A DNA stretch of 64,000 bases from Candidatus Eiseniibacteriota bacterium (GTDB lineage: Bacteria; Eisenbacteria; RBG-16-71-46): positions 62,001-126,000 of the forward strand of contig JADJLL010000012.1 in the NCBI GenBank assembly GCA_016710095.1, read 5' to 3'. The notes beneath the pieces are model-generated. The model saw nothing but the letters and a program-made list of their open reading frames with translations, did not search any database and was not told where the DNA came from. Positions 17,772-26,677 of this stretch are shown here, one piece after another; positions within the stretch are counted from its first letter, which is position 1; every line of letters starts with the position of its first letter. The position numbers and the translations under genes are program-made.

Positions 17772-17803
17772 CGGCGCCCCGTCCGCGAACGAACGGGGCG
17801 CCG
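17772..17803 (-). terminator. Hairpin downstream of the IPT-repeat gene
   Basis: An 11-bp stem built on GGCGCCCCGT and ACGGGGCGCC encloses a 10-base loop. It lies between the end of the IPT gene and the start of the glycosyltransferase-like gene on the minus strand. There is no T-run, so termination is only likely. Confidence 0.5.
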
Positions 17804-17843
17804 CCACTTTACTTCATGCGTGCTCGCGCGCGACCACCGCGCG

Positions 17844-20800
17844 TCACTGCAGCTTCACCACTCGCGCGTCACGCGTGCCCTGCGCCGAAGTCAGGCGTGC
17901 GAAGTACACGCCCGGAGCGGCGGCGCGGCCGTCGCTCGAGCGCCCGTTCCAGCGCACGTCGAGCGCGCCGGCGGGCGCGTCGCCCTCGAAGCGCTGCACG
18001 AGCGCGCCACGCGCGTCGTACAACTTGAGCTGCCAGCGCCCGGCCTGCGGCAGGCTCAGCCGCAGCGTGAGTTCGCCCGCGAACGGCGAACGCAGCGGCG
18101 CGAGCGCCAGCGCGCGCGGCGCGACGGTGCCGCCGCCCACGCCCGTGGTCGCGCTGAACTCGTACGCGTTCGGCAGCGTGTCGGCGACGCCCTCGACCTC
18201 GAGGACCAGGTCGCGCATGCCGTGCGACGTGCCCGGGGGCACGAGACACGTGAGGAAGTCCGGGTGCTCCTCCACGACCGTGAACGGACAATCGTCGTCA
18301 CCGGCGAAGCGGATCGAGCGCTGCGTGCCGACGGCGCCGAAGTGCTGCCCCATGAGCGTGACGAGGTTGCCGCCCTGGAGCGGACCCGCCGCGGGCGAAA
18401 GCCCGCCAACCGACGGAGGCGAGAGCAGCGCGAGGCCCATCGCGACCGGAGCGGGATCCGAATCGGTGTCGAGGCTGACGAGCCGGTCGCCCGCCGAGCC
18501 CTCGCCGAGCAGAATCGCGAAGCTCGTCTCGCAGCGGTCCAACACGGCGAGGTCGGGCCCGGGCAGGCCGTCTGCCCAGACGAGGTGCGCGTCGGGCCCG
18601 AAGTTCGAGCCCCGCACGGTGAGCGGATAGCCGCCGAGCGACGATGCCGAAGGGCTGTCGAGTCCGTCCACCGTCGGCGGAAGGTACGTGACGCCCGCGC
18701 CGTTGCTGCCTTCTCCCGCCGCGGTCGTCACGCGCACGGGCCGCGAGGACGGGCAGCCCGCGAGCCGCGGCGGCACCGCCGCCGTGATCTGCGTGTCGCT
18801 CCAGTCCTGCGTGGGAATGTCACCGTTCTGGAACCCGACCTTGCCGCGAGCCACGCCGAAGCCGGAACCGTTGATCGTGATCACCGTGCCGCCGGAGGGC
18901 GAGACTTCCGCACCGGTGATTCCCGTGAGGCCGGGGCCGTCGTACGGAAGGGCGATGGAGCTGGACGACGTCGTGCGATCGATCACCTGCATCGAGACCG
19001 TGCCGCCGGGCTGGAACTCCGGGGCGACGAACACCAGCTGCCCCGCCGTCACGGACGTGGGAACGACGTCGTGAGACTCCGACGTGCTCGACAGGCAGCG
19101 CACGAACGACTGGCTGGTGAAGTTCGAACCCGTGACCGTGAGGTGCACTCCGCCGGACCACGAGGCGTGCTGGCCACCCGAGATCGGGGTCAGACCGAGG
19201 TTCGCGGCCTCGTTGAAGAACGGGTTCGACGCCTTCGTGCCCCTCACCACCTCGATCGCCATCTGGTCCACTCCGTCGTCGAACGCCGTCGAGGTGAACG
19301 TGAGGGAGCCCTGCACGACCGTGGTCGGCGTGATGAGCGACTGGCCGTAGCGCACGAGCGAGCCCGCACCGAAGTTGGAGCCCGAGAGCGTGATCACGGT
19401 GCCGCCGGTGCGCGCCGCGGCCGGGGGGAACATCCCGGTGAGGACCGGCGCGGTGCCCGTGCCCGCGGCCGAATAGGTCAGGGCGTTCGTGCGCGTGGCG
19501 CTCACGCCGTTCACCGTGACGATCACGTCGGCGGGGCCGGCGACGCCGGCGGGCACGCGACAGACGAGCACTTCGGGCGCCGACCAGCGGATCGGGCCGC
19601 AGCTCGTCTTCGTGCCGCCCTGCTTCACCTCGACCTGCACGTCGTGCAGCGCGACGTTGGGACCGAAATGGCTGCCCACGACGGTGATCACGTCGCCACC
19701 CAGCACGGTGCCACCCGAGCCACCGGCGCCGTTCACCGTCGGAGGCGCGAGCACGGTGGTGGACACCGGGCTCGAGTTGAAGCCCTGCGAGAGCGTGAGC
19801 TCGGCGGCACCCGGAGGCAGCACCGGCAGCGGGAACACCGCCTCGCTGGACGAGACCGAAGACGCGGGAACGAACTCACCCGGCCCCGGACCCGCGGCGA
19901 TGAACAGGTGCAGGTCGGGACCGAAGTTCTGGCCGCGGACCGTGAGCGGATAGCCGCCGAGCGAGGGAAGGCTCGACGCGCGCAGCGAAGTCAGGGTCGG
20001 TGTCGCGTGGTACTCCAGCGACGCGCTCGATCCGATCACGTCACCGGTCAGCACGCGCACCTTGCCCGTCACGACGGGCGGCGATCCGGCGGCCGGTGGC
20101 GTGACGGCGGCCGGCGGCGCGACGCCGACGATGGACGTGTTGCTCCACGTCGACACGCGCACGTCCGCGCAACGTCCGTCCACGCACACCTGCGGGCGCG
20201 GCGGTGCGCCGGTGCCGGCGTCGAAGCCGCTGCCGACGATCGTGATCGTCTCGCCGCCGCTCGAGCGCGTGTAGGCCGGGATCACACCCGCGACGCGAGA
20301 GCCCGAAAGCAGCAGGTTCCGCGTGGCGAGATCGCGATGGATGACGCCGTCCCGCGCGAACGTCACGTGCAGCACACGTTCGTCGTTGCCGAGGCTGCCG
20401 TCGTCGCAGTCTTCCGTGCGCACGACGATGCTCGTGTCGGTGAGCGACACCACGCTCGCCGGGCACGTGCCGCCAGTCGCCGGGTTCTCCACGTACGCGC
20501 GCGGCGCCGAGCACCGGAAGTCCCGGCCGGTTACGGTGAGCATCACGCCACCGCGCTCGGCCACGGCCGTCGGGGCGGGATCCACGACGGGCGGTGCGTA
20601 GGTGATGCGCGTGATCGTGAGGTCGTTGACGTGAAGGTTGCCGGCGCGACCGCCCTTCTTCACGCGCACGGCCGGCGTCGCGTCGTCGTCCTGCGGCGGC
20701 GCGACCACGACGAGCTGCGTGTTCGTCGCGCTGACGATCTGCACGGGGCGCAGCCCGACGTCGACCTTCGGGCTACCGCCGGTCGTGAAGTCGGTGCCGT

Positions 20801-20957
20801 AGATCGTGAGGTGGATGCCGCCCGCGGCGGGCACGACCGAAGGCGAGACGCTCGTGACGAGCGGCGGCGCGCACGGGCCCGCGAAGGCGTGCGAAGCGAG
20901 CGAGGTCGTCAGCAGTGCGGCGGCGGCGAGGACTCGCGAGAGACGGCGCTGCGGCAT
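17844..20957 (-). CDS. Secreted protein with about ten IPT/TIG domains and a FlgD-like C-terminal domain
   Basis: The protein has 1037 residues: a signal peptide (about 1-26), then a string of about ten IPT/TIG immunoglobulin-like domains of about 90 residues. Each opens with a version of P-x-V-x-S/G-x-x-P followed by GG-x-x-(L/I)-T-(V/I)-x-G-x-(D/N/G)-F, for example GGIHLTIYGTDF, GGYPLTVRGQNFGPD, GGTVITLSGSNFG and GGNLVTLMGQHFG. Two pairs of cysteines suggest disulphides. The last about 75 residues are the FlgD-like domain (LKLYDARGALVQRF to RDARVVKLQ). There is no enzymatic motif; it is probably an extracellular adhesin or scaffold. The ATG at 20957 follows GGAG. Confidence 0.9.
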   Translation of the reverse strand: MPQRRLSRVLAAAALLTTSLASHAFAGPCAPPLVTSVSPSVVPAAGGIHLTIYGTDFTTGGSPKVDVGLRPVQIVSATNTQLVVVAPPQDDDATPAVRVKKGGRAGNLHVNDLTITRITYAPPVVDPAPTAVAERGGVMLTVTGRDFRCSAPRAYVENPATGGTCPASVVSLTDTSIVVRTEDCDDGSLGNDERVLHVTFARDGVIHRDLATRNLLLSGSRVAGVIPAYTRSSGGETITIVGSGFDAGTGAPPRPQVCVDGRCADVRVSTWSNTSIVGVAPPAAVTPPAAGSPPVVTGKVRVLTGDVIGSSASLEYHATPTLTSLRASSLPSLGGYPLTVRGQNFGPDLHLFIAAGPGPGEFVPASSVSSSEAVFPLPVLPPGAAELTLSQGFNSSPVSTTVLAPPTVNGAGGSGGTVLGGDVITVVGSHFGPNVALHDVQVEVKQGGTKTSCGPIRWSAPEVLVCRVPAGVAGPADVIVTVNGVSATRTNALTYSAAGTGTAPVLTGMFPPAAARTGGTVITLSGSNFGAGSLVRYGQSLITPTTVVQGSLTFTSTAFDDGVDQMAIEVVRGTKASNPFFNEAANLGLTPISGGQHASWSGGVHLTVTGSNFTSQSFVRCLSSTSESHDVVPTSVTAGQLVFVAPEFQPGGTVSMQVIDRTTSSSSIALPYDGPGLTGITGAEVSPSGGTVITINGSGFGVARGKVGFQNGDIPTQDWSDTQITAAVPPRLAGCPSSRPVRVTTAAGEGSNGAGVTYLPPTVDGLDSPSASSLGGYPLTVRGSNFGPDAHLVWADGLPGPDLAVLDRCETSFAILLGEGSAGDRLVSLDTDSDPAPVAMGLALLSPPSVGGLSPAAGPLQGGNLVTLMGQHFGAVGTQRSIRFAGDDDCPFTVVEEHPDFLTCLVPPGTSHGMRDLVLEVEGVADTLPNAYEFSATTGVGGGTVAPRALALAPLRSPFAGELTLRLSLPQAGRWQLKLYDARGALVQRFEGDAPAGALDVRWNGRSSDGRAAAPGVYFARLTSAQGTRDARVVKLQ

Positions 20958-21027
20958 GGGTGTCGCTCCGTGGGGAGGGATCGTGCGCAAGACGGATGAC
21001 CGGCGTCGAAACATGTTCGGCCAAACG

Positions 21028-21047
21028 CCCCCGCTTCTAACAGGGGG
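21028..21047 (-). terminator. Short hairpin downstream of the DUF2723 gene
   Basis: On the minus strand CCCCC and GGGGG pair around a 10-base loop, 9 bases past the stop, followed by CGTTTGG. It could terminate the DUF2723 transcript before the IPT gene. Confidence 0.4.
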
Positions 21048-21056
21048 ATTTCGCCC

Positions 21057-23324
21057 TCAGCGGCCGGGCTGCGCCTTCAGCCGGGCCAGCATCGCCCGGG
21101 CCTCGCCGTCCGCGGCGGCCCCCTCGGCCCCGCTGGCGAGCCAGCGCTCGAGGTCGCGGGCCGCGACCGTCCGGTCGGCGAAGTCCCCGCCGAAGACGCG
21201 GAGGAAGCCGATCGCCCGCAGGCAGGCGGGATCGGGCGAAGGCTCGAGTGCCTCGAACCGCGCCGCCCACGACTTCATTCGCCCCCAGCCCGCCGGGTTC
21301 GCGGCGATGGCGGCGGCCGCCTGCGGCTGGCTCAGCACGAGCGCGGCGCGATTGACGACCGAGGCGAAGCGCGCGCACTCGGCCGACTCGAAGCTCGTCT
21401 CGTCGTACGCGCGGAAGTAGGCGGTCATCGGCGTCTCCGCGAACACGCGCAGCAGCGCGGCGGCCTGCGCTTCGAGCGAGGGCGGTGCGCCGTGCGGGCT
21501 CGTCCAGCCGACGAATCCCACGGGCGTCATGCCGTAGCGCAGCGCCCAGCTGTCGTCCTTCACGCCGACGAACGCGACGGGGCGACCGGCCGAAAGGTGA
21601 TCGAGCCAGAGCAGGTTGCGAGTGCCCGGCAGGCCCGAGTAGCGATCGTCGCTCGGCTCGCGCAGCCAGCCCGTGCGGAAGCCCGCGCGCGTCGTCGCGA
21701 ACGCCGACTCCGGCGCGACCGCGCGCACCGACACGATCTCGCCACCGCGCGCGGTGCCCTGCGCGCTCTCGGTGAGCAGGTCCACCGCGGAGTCGCCGCG
21801 CGGGATCGTGAAGCCGTCCACCGTGCGCCCGTCGCGCAGCGACACGCGCTGCGCGGCGCCGAGCGGCGGCAGCAGGCCGGGATGCGCCGCGCGCACGCGC
21901 CGCACGTACCACGCGTAGGTCATGAGTTCCTGGTCGAGCACCGTGACGTCGGGGCGCAGCCCGCGCGCGCGCTGCAGGTACGCGAGCGCGTTGTGCTGCA
22001 GGTCGCCCTGCACGAACAGCACCGCGCGATCGGGCAGGCTCGCGAGCATGCCGCGTCCGAGCGCTTCGGCGAAGACGTTGCCGCGCTGGGTCACCGTGCG
22101 ACCGAGGGTGACGAGCGGCCACGCGAGCGCGAGCGCGAGGAGCGCCGCGGCCGTGACGGCGTGCAGCGGGCGCGGCAGGCGCGCGATGCGCCCGAGCGCC
22201 CACGCCGCGCCCACGCCCGCGAGGAGCGCGAGCACGAGCGCGGGCAGGATGTAGAAGCGCTCGATCACACCGCGCAGCACGGCCGAGTCCGACGGGAATC
22301 CCACGCGCGTGAAGAACGCGAGCTGCAGCGCGACGAACGCGCCGAGCGCGATCGCCGCCCGCGGCGCGCGACGCACGAGCACGAACGCGCCGAACACGAG
22401 CAGTACGAGCGGCGCGACGCCCAGACCGTGCGGCAGCGATTCGAGCCAGATCGCGACGTGGCTCTTGTCCGCCTGCATGCCCGCCTGCACGGGATCGAGG
22501 CGGAACGTGCCGTAGTCGTCGCGCAGCAGCAGCGAGAAGAAACCACGCGGCGTGCTCGCGTCACCCCAGACGAGCGCCTGCGCGCGATGCGAGGCGTACG
22601 GCAGCCACGCGAGCGGCGCGAGCGCGAGCAGCTTGACCGCGCCCGTGCGCAGCGTGAGCGCCGTGCGCGCGCCGGCGGACCGCCGCCACGCCGCGATCCA
22701 CGCGACGATCGACGCCGGGATGCCGAGCAGCAGCAGCGTGTGGTGGTGCGAGAAGCCGAGCAGCGTGACGAACACGAGCGCGAGCATCGCGCGGTTCGAG
22801 GCCGGAGCGCGCGTCTCGTCGAGCGCGCGCGCGAACAGCCAGAGCGCGAGCGCGCCGAGCAGCGCGTTGAGCGCGAACACCTCGGCGACGATCGCGTACT
22901 TCCACGCCGGAGCGCAGAGCGCGAAGCGCCACGCCGCGAAGAGCGCGGCGATGGACGAACTCGTGAGCCGCCGTGTCGCGAGCGCCAGGAATCCCGCCGC
23001 GGCGGCCATGCACGCGGCCGAGAACACGTTCAGCGCGAGCGCGGGTTCGGCGAACGTTGCGGCCGCGTGCGCCCACGCGCCGCCGAGCAGCACGTAGAGC
23101 GGGTAGCCGGGCGGATGCGCGACGCCGAACGTCCACGCCGCGGTGATCAGTTCGCCGGAGTCACCCGCGGGCAGCCCGGGCGCGAGCGTCGCGAGGTACG
23201 CGGCGAACGGCGGCAGAACGGCGAGCGCGAACACGAGCGGCGCGCCCGCGACGAACCCACCCTTCGCGGGCGGGGCCGGCGCGGACGCGCCACCGGGATG
23301 CCGATGCCGTCTCGTGGTCTTCAT
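21057..23324 (-). CDS. DUF2723 (TMEM260-like) polytopic membrane protein, probable protein O-glycosyltransferase
   Basis: The protein has 755 residues. The family signature follows the first helix: GDSGELITAAWTFGVAHPPG, then YPLYVLLGGAW. About ten transmembrane helices fill residues 25-440, and the remaining 300 residues form a soluble domain with TPR-like helices near the end. The eukaryotic homologue TMEM260 is an O-mannosyltransferase, and bacterial members are found with T9SS-type exported proteins, which fits the FlgD-tailed neighbours on both sides here. The ATG at 23324 has no Shine-Dalgarno sequence but a TACATT box 9 bases before it, suggesting a leaderless transcript. Confidence 0.88.
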   Translation of the reverse strand: MKTTRRHRHPGGASAPAPPAKGGFVAGAPLVFALAVLPPFAAYLATLAPGLPAGDSGELITAAWTFGVAHPPGYPLYVLLGGAWAHAAATFAEPALALNVFSAACMAAAAGFLALATRRLTSSSIAALFAAWRFALCAPAWKYAIVAEVFALNALLGALALWLFARALDETRAPASNRAMLALVFVTLLGFSHHHTLLLLGIPASIVAWIAAWRRSAGARTALTLRTGAVKLLALAPLAWLPYASHRAQALVWGDASTPRGFFSLLLRDDYGTFRLDPVQAGMQADKSHVAIWLESLPHGLGVAPLVLLVFGAFVLVRRAPRAAIALGAFVALQLAFFTRVGFPSDSAVLRGVIERFYILPALVLALLAGVGAAWALGRIARLPRPLHAVTAAALLALALAWPLVTLGRTVTQRGNVFAEALGRGMLASLPDRAVLFVQGDLQHNALAYLQRARGLRPDVTVLDQELMTYAWYVRRVRAAHPGLLPPLGAAQRVSLRDGRTVDGFTIPRGDSAVDLLTESAQGTARGGEIVSVRAVAPESAFATTRAGFRTGWLREPSDDRYSGLPGTRNLLWLDHLSAGRPVAFVGVKDDSWALRYGMTPVGFVGWTSPHGAPPSLEAQAAALLRVFAETPMTAYFRAYDETSFESAECARFASVVNRAALVLSQPQAAAAIAANPAGWGRMKSWAARFEALEPSPDPACLRAIGFLRVFGGDFADRTVAARDLERWLASGAEGAAADGEARAMLARLKAQPGR

Positions 23325-23333
23325 GCGGGCGGC

Positions 23334-23339
23334 AATGTA
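23334..23339 (-). promoter_or_regulatory. Candidate -10 box for a leaderless DUF2723 mRNA
   Basis: TACATT on the minus strand ends 9 bases before the ATG at 23324. No convincing -35 is seen. It is reported because the same arrangement recurs upstream of other genes here that lack a ribosome binding site. Confidence 0.3.
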
Positions 23340-23357
23340 GCGCAACCCGCCGCGCGA

Positions 23358-25796
23358 TTACTCGACGATCGCGATCCTCTGCATGCGCGTGACGCCGCCC
23401 GACTCGAGCCGCGCCAGGTAGAGCCCCGGGGCGACACGATGTCCCGCGCCGTCGCGCAGGTCCCACGCCGCCTGCCGCGCGCCCGCGGGCTGGACGCCTT
23501 CGACCAGCGTGCGCACGTGCCGGCCCTGCGTGTCGTAGAGCGCGAGCCGCGCCACACCCGCCGCCGGAAGCGTGAACGCGAACTGCGCCGCGCCGCGCGC
23601 GGGGTTCGGCCGCACGGGCGCGAACACGAGCGCGAGCGCGCCCGACGACGGCGCGTCGAGCGTCGCCGCGGGCGTCACGAGCGCGTACGCGCTCGCGTTG
23701 CCGTGCACGTCCACCGCGGCGAGCTTGTAGAACGCGGGCGAACCCGTCGCGTCCACCCAGCCCGTGTCGGCGCTCGCGTGGATCAACGTGGCCGGTCCGG
23801 GCTCGAACGACGCGCTCGCGCCGCGATGGAGTTCGTATCCGCCGAAGTCGGCCTCGAGGCTGCGCGACCAGTGCAGGTGCGTCGCGCCGCCCACGCGCGC
23901 CGCCGAGAAGACGACGGGCATGCCGGGCGAGAGGTTGTCCACCGAGTAGCCGCTGTCCACCGCCGAAGTCGCGTACACCTCGCCCATCGGCGTGATCGCC
24001 TCGACGAGGTAGCTCTCCCACGGCGTGGGGTACATGGGACCCGCGAGGTCGGAAAGCGTGTGCACGGTCATGCCGTAACCGGGCCAGCCGCGCGCGGGCG
24101 TGCTGCCGATGTACTCCCAGTACTCGGTCGTCGTCGCGTTCGCGATCGCACGCAGCGCGCCGGGCTGCAGGTTCGCGTCACGCGCATCCGCGGCGGACTC
24201 GCGCGCGCCGGAGCGCAGCGCCGCGGCCGCGGCGAGCGCGGGCATGCGGCGCCACACCATGTACGAGCCGATCGGGTTGGACGGCGTCGAGTCCACTTCG
24301 CTCGCGCGCCAGTAGAGCGAGAGCTTGCCGCCCTGGTCGTTCGGCACGTCCTGCGCGGCGCTGATGCGCGCGGCGGCGACTCGCCCGACCGCGCCGTTGA
24401 ACCGCACGCGCTGGCCGTAGGTGTAGCCGTAGTTGTTGTACGTGTAGGCGGAGACCCACTGGCAGAGCGCGCCCCCGTCGCCGTCGCTGCAGACGAACGG
24501 CGAGTAGAGGAGCAGGTTGGTGGCTCCGCTGTCCACGATGTTGCCCAGCGCCCCCCACCCGGGCGGACGCTTGCCGGAGCCGTCGAGCTTCGCGAGGCGC
24601 AGCCGGCTCAGGAACAGGTCGGTGTTCGAGAACAGCGCGAGATAGCCGCCGTCGGACGACAGCGCGATCGAGGGCTGGAAGAAGGCCGCGCTCGCCGGAG
24701 TCTCACCCACCACGACTCCGCTCGAGGACCACGCGGGATCGGGCGACTGATCCGCGAGCAGGCGCAGCATGCGCGCGCGCTGCGTGCCGGCTTCCACCGA
24801 CAGCCACAGAAGGCCGCACGTGCCGTCCGGCGCCACCGCGATCTTGGGAGATTCCTCGTCGTAGGTCGTGGTCGTGATCTTGCGGCCCTCGACGGGATTC
24901 GCGCCCAGCAGGCCGTTCCAGTCGAAGCTGTTCGCGTACGCGTCGAACTGCGTACCGCTTCGGTTCTCGGTCCACACCACCACGGAGTGTGAATACAGAT
25001 CCGATCCCTGAGCCCAGGTCGCCACCGGGCCAGTGGAGAGCGGAATGCCGTCTTCGGGGAACGGAGCTTCGATGAGGCCACCGGCGGTGACGTGCTGGGC
25101 GAACAGCGTGAGCACGCCGTCGGAAGTCCGGTACACGAGGTTCGCGCCGCCGACGCCGTCGGGCTGCAGCGTCGGACGAGTGTTCACGCGCCCGTTGCGA
25201 TGCACGCGGCAACCGTCCGCCGGCCAGCCTTCGTCGATCTTGCCGAACGAGTGCACGTGCTGAAGGTAGATGGTCTCTTCCGAGGAGCGGATGAACGCGA
25301 CGAGCGCGCCACCGGCGCCGTCGTGCGTGACGCTCGAGTAGTACTCGTAGTCGGAGCTTTCGGAAACGGCCCGGCCACCCGAGGGCCAGCCGGCGGCGAT
25401 CGCGCCCGCGGCCGTGACGCGCTGCACGTAGACGTCGTTGAAGTTCGTCGTGCGCTCGAACGTCACGAGCACGCCGCCCTGGCCGTCGCTGGAGAGCGCG
25501 ATGTTCGCGTAGATGCCACTCGTCGCGCCGATCGAGACCCCGGTCGCGGGCCAGCCCGCGGCCGCCCGGCCCGACGGCAGCAGGTGGTGCACGAAGAGCG
25601 TGCCCTGATCGTTCACGACCGCATGGAACCAACCACCGGCGCCGTCCGAGACCAGGGCATCCTGACGGGTGACGAGGTGGGGAGAGACCGCGATGGAGTA
25701 GGGCTGCCAGAGGTAGTCGACGGCATGGGCCGCGCCGGGAAGCGCGACGAGCATCGTCGTGGCGATCAGGAACGCGAGTCGGCGGAACGAGGGCAT
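23358..25796 (-). CDS. Secreted propeller-type protein with FlgD-like C-terminal domain
   Basis: The protein has 812 residues with a signal peptide (about 1-25, FLIATTMLVALPGAAHA). Residues about 35-480 contain repeated blades marked by D-G-x-G-G followed by hydrophobic strands (DGAGGWFHAVVND, DGQGGVLVTFERT, DGAGGALVAFIRS, DGVGGANLVYRTS, DGDGGALCQWVSA). This looks like a beta-propeller that ignores sequence outside the motif. Residues about 495-730 hold fibronectin-like strands (YKLAAVDVHGNASAYALV). The FlgD-like end is LALYDTQGRHVRTLVEG to MQRIAIVE. There is no catalytic motif. AGAGG precedes the ATG at 25796. It is first in a minus-strand series with the DUF2723 and IPT genes. Confidence 0.85.
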   Translation of the reverse strand: MPSFRRLAFLIATTMLVALPGAAHAVDYLWQPYSIAVSPHLVTRQDALVSDGAGGWFHAVVNDQGTLFVHHLLPSGRAAAGWPATGVSIGATSGIYANIALSSDGQGGVLVTFERTTNFNDVYVQRVTAAGAIAAGWPSGGRAVSESSDYEYYSSVTHDGAGGALVAFIRSSEETIYLQHVHSFGKIDEGWPADGCRVHRNGRVNTRPTLQPDGVGGANLVYRTSDGVLTLFAQHVTAGGLIEAPFPEDGIPLSTGPVATWAQGSDLYSHSVVVWTENRSGTQFDAYANSFDWNGLLGANPVEGRKITTTTYDEESPKIAVAPDGTCGLLWLSVEAGTQRARMLRLLADQSPDPAWSSSGVVVGETPASAAFFQPSIALSSDGGYLALFSNTDLFLSRLRLAKLDGSGKRPPGWGALGNIVDSGATNLLLYSPFVCSDGDGGALCQWVSAYTYNNYGYTYGQRVRFNGAVGRVAAARISAAQDVPNDQGGKLSLYWRASEVDSTPSNPIGSYMVWRRMPALAAAAALRSGARESAADARDANLQPGALRAIANATTTEYWEYIGSTPARGWPGYGMTVHTLSDLAGPMYPTPWESYLVEAITPMGEVYATSAVDSGYSVDNLSPGMPVVFSAARVGGATHLHWSRSLEADFGGYELHRGASASFEPGPATLIHASADTGWVDATGSPAFYKLAAVDVHGNASAYALVTPAATLDAPSSGALALVFAPVRPNPARGAAQFAFTLPAAGVARLALYDTQGRHVRTLVEGVQPAGARQAAWDLRDGAGHRVAPGLYLARLESGGVTRMQRIAIVE

Positions 25797-25849
25797 GGTT
25801 CCTCTCGAGGGGCATGGGTCGCAGGCGTACGGAGTGCTCGTGAGTGTGA

Positions 25850-25872
25850 CGAATCACCGCCGTTCGAATCAC
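25850..25872. repeat. Direct repeat CGAATCAC in a divergent promoter region
   Basis: CGAATCAC occurs at 25850-25857 and 25865-25872, with a 15-base period, between the divergent propeller-protein and aldolase genes. A two-site operator is possible but chance is not excluded. Confidence 0.3.
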
Positions 25873-25923
25873 GAGATTCTTCGATCCCCGGGCGCCGAAG
25901 GCGGGTGCCGCCGCCCCGATTCG

Positions 25924-25950
25924 TTGCACATCGCACCGAAATGCTAGCTT
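25924..25950 (+). promoter_or_regulatory. Candidate promoter for a leaderless aldolase-mtnA mRNA
   Basis: TTGCAC at 25924-25929, a 15-base spacer and TAGCTT at 25945-25950, ending 10 bases before the ATG at 25961. There is no Shine-Dalgarno sequence in the intervening G/C-rich stretch, which fits initiation at or next to the start codon. Confidence 0.4.
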
Positions 25951-25960
25951 GCCCGGCGCC

Positions 25961-26677
25961 ATGGCCCACTCCCCTTCCGAAGGCGTCATCCGCTTCGCGG
26001 TCGAGCACACGCAGGCGGCGCTCGAGCCACGCGTGCACGGCGAGGCCGCGCGCGTGCTCGCGGCATGGCGCGAGATCCTCGCGCACCTGCGGCTGCTCGG
26101 GCGCGACCCGTCGCGCTACGAAGGGCTGGGATTCGGCAACGTGAGCGCGCGGGTCACTCCGTTCGGTGGCGCACCGCAGGGCGCGCGGCCGTTCCTCGTG
26201 AGCGGCTCGCAGACCGGCGGGATCGCGCACGCGACGCTGCGCGACTTCTGCGTGGTCGAACGCTGGGAGCTGGCCGCCAATCGCGTGACGAGCCGCGGCG
26301 AAGTGCCGCCGTCGTCCGAGTCGCTCACGCACGCCGCGCTCTACGACTGCTCGCCCGCCATTCGCTGCGTGCTGCACGCGCACTCGCCCGCGCTGTGGCG
26401 GAACGCGCGCGCGCTCGGCCTGCCGGTCACCGATGCCGGGGCCGCGAACGGCACGACCGCGATGGCGCTCGAGATGCCGCGCCTGTTCCGCGAAGGCGTG
26501 TTTGCGTCGCTGAAGATCGCCGCGATGGGCGGGCACGAGGACGGCGTCATGGTGTTCGGCGCCGACGCGAGCGAAGCGGGCGAGACGCTCGTGCGGCACC
26601 TGGCGCGCGCGCTGGCGCTCGCCGGTCGCCCGCTCGCCGGTCGCCCACTCGCCGGGCGCCCGGAGGGCGCGTCATGA
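25961..26677 (+). CDS. Class II aldolase/adducin family protein, probably in methylthioribose salvage
   Basis: The protein has 238 residues with the class II aldolase fold. Visible motifs are LGFGNVSARV, FLVSGSQTGG (phosphate-binding type loop), PSSESLTHAALY and the zinc ligands in VLHAHSPALW, with a third histidine likely in MGGHEDGVMVFG. Its stop overlaps the mtnA start by four bases, so it is co-translated with methylthioribose-1-phosphate isomerase. Family members in this position are either methylthioribulose-1-phosphate dehydratase (MtnB) or the aldolase of the DHAP shunt (Ald2). The sequence alone does not decide between them. The C-terminus ends in three tandem LAGRP repeats encoded by 15-bp DNA repeats. 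Confidence 0.85.
   Translation: MAHSPSEGVIRFAVEHTQAALEPRVHGEAARVLAAWREILAHLRLLGRDPSRYEGLGFGNVSARVTPFGGAPQGARPFLVSGSQTGGIAHATLRDFCVVERWELAANRVTSRGEVPPSSESLTHAALYDCSPAIRCVLHAHSPALWRNARALGLPVTDAGAANGTTAMALEMPRLFREGVFASLKIAAMGGHEDGVMVFGADASEAGETLVRHLARALALAGRPLAGRPLAGRPEGAS
26618..26662 (+). repeat. Three tandem 15-bp repeats in the aldolase 3' end
   Basis: Units of the form CTCGCCGGTCGCCCG lie at 26618-26632, 26633-26647 and 26648-26662 with one or two changes each. They keep the reading frame and encode LAGRP three times in the disordered tail. The end of the third unit overlaps the ribosome binding site of mtnA. Confidence 0.9.
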
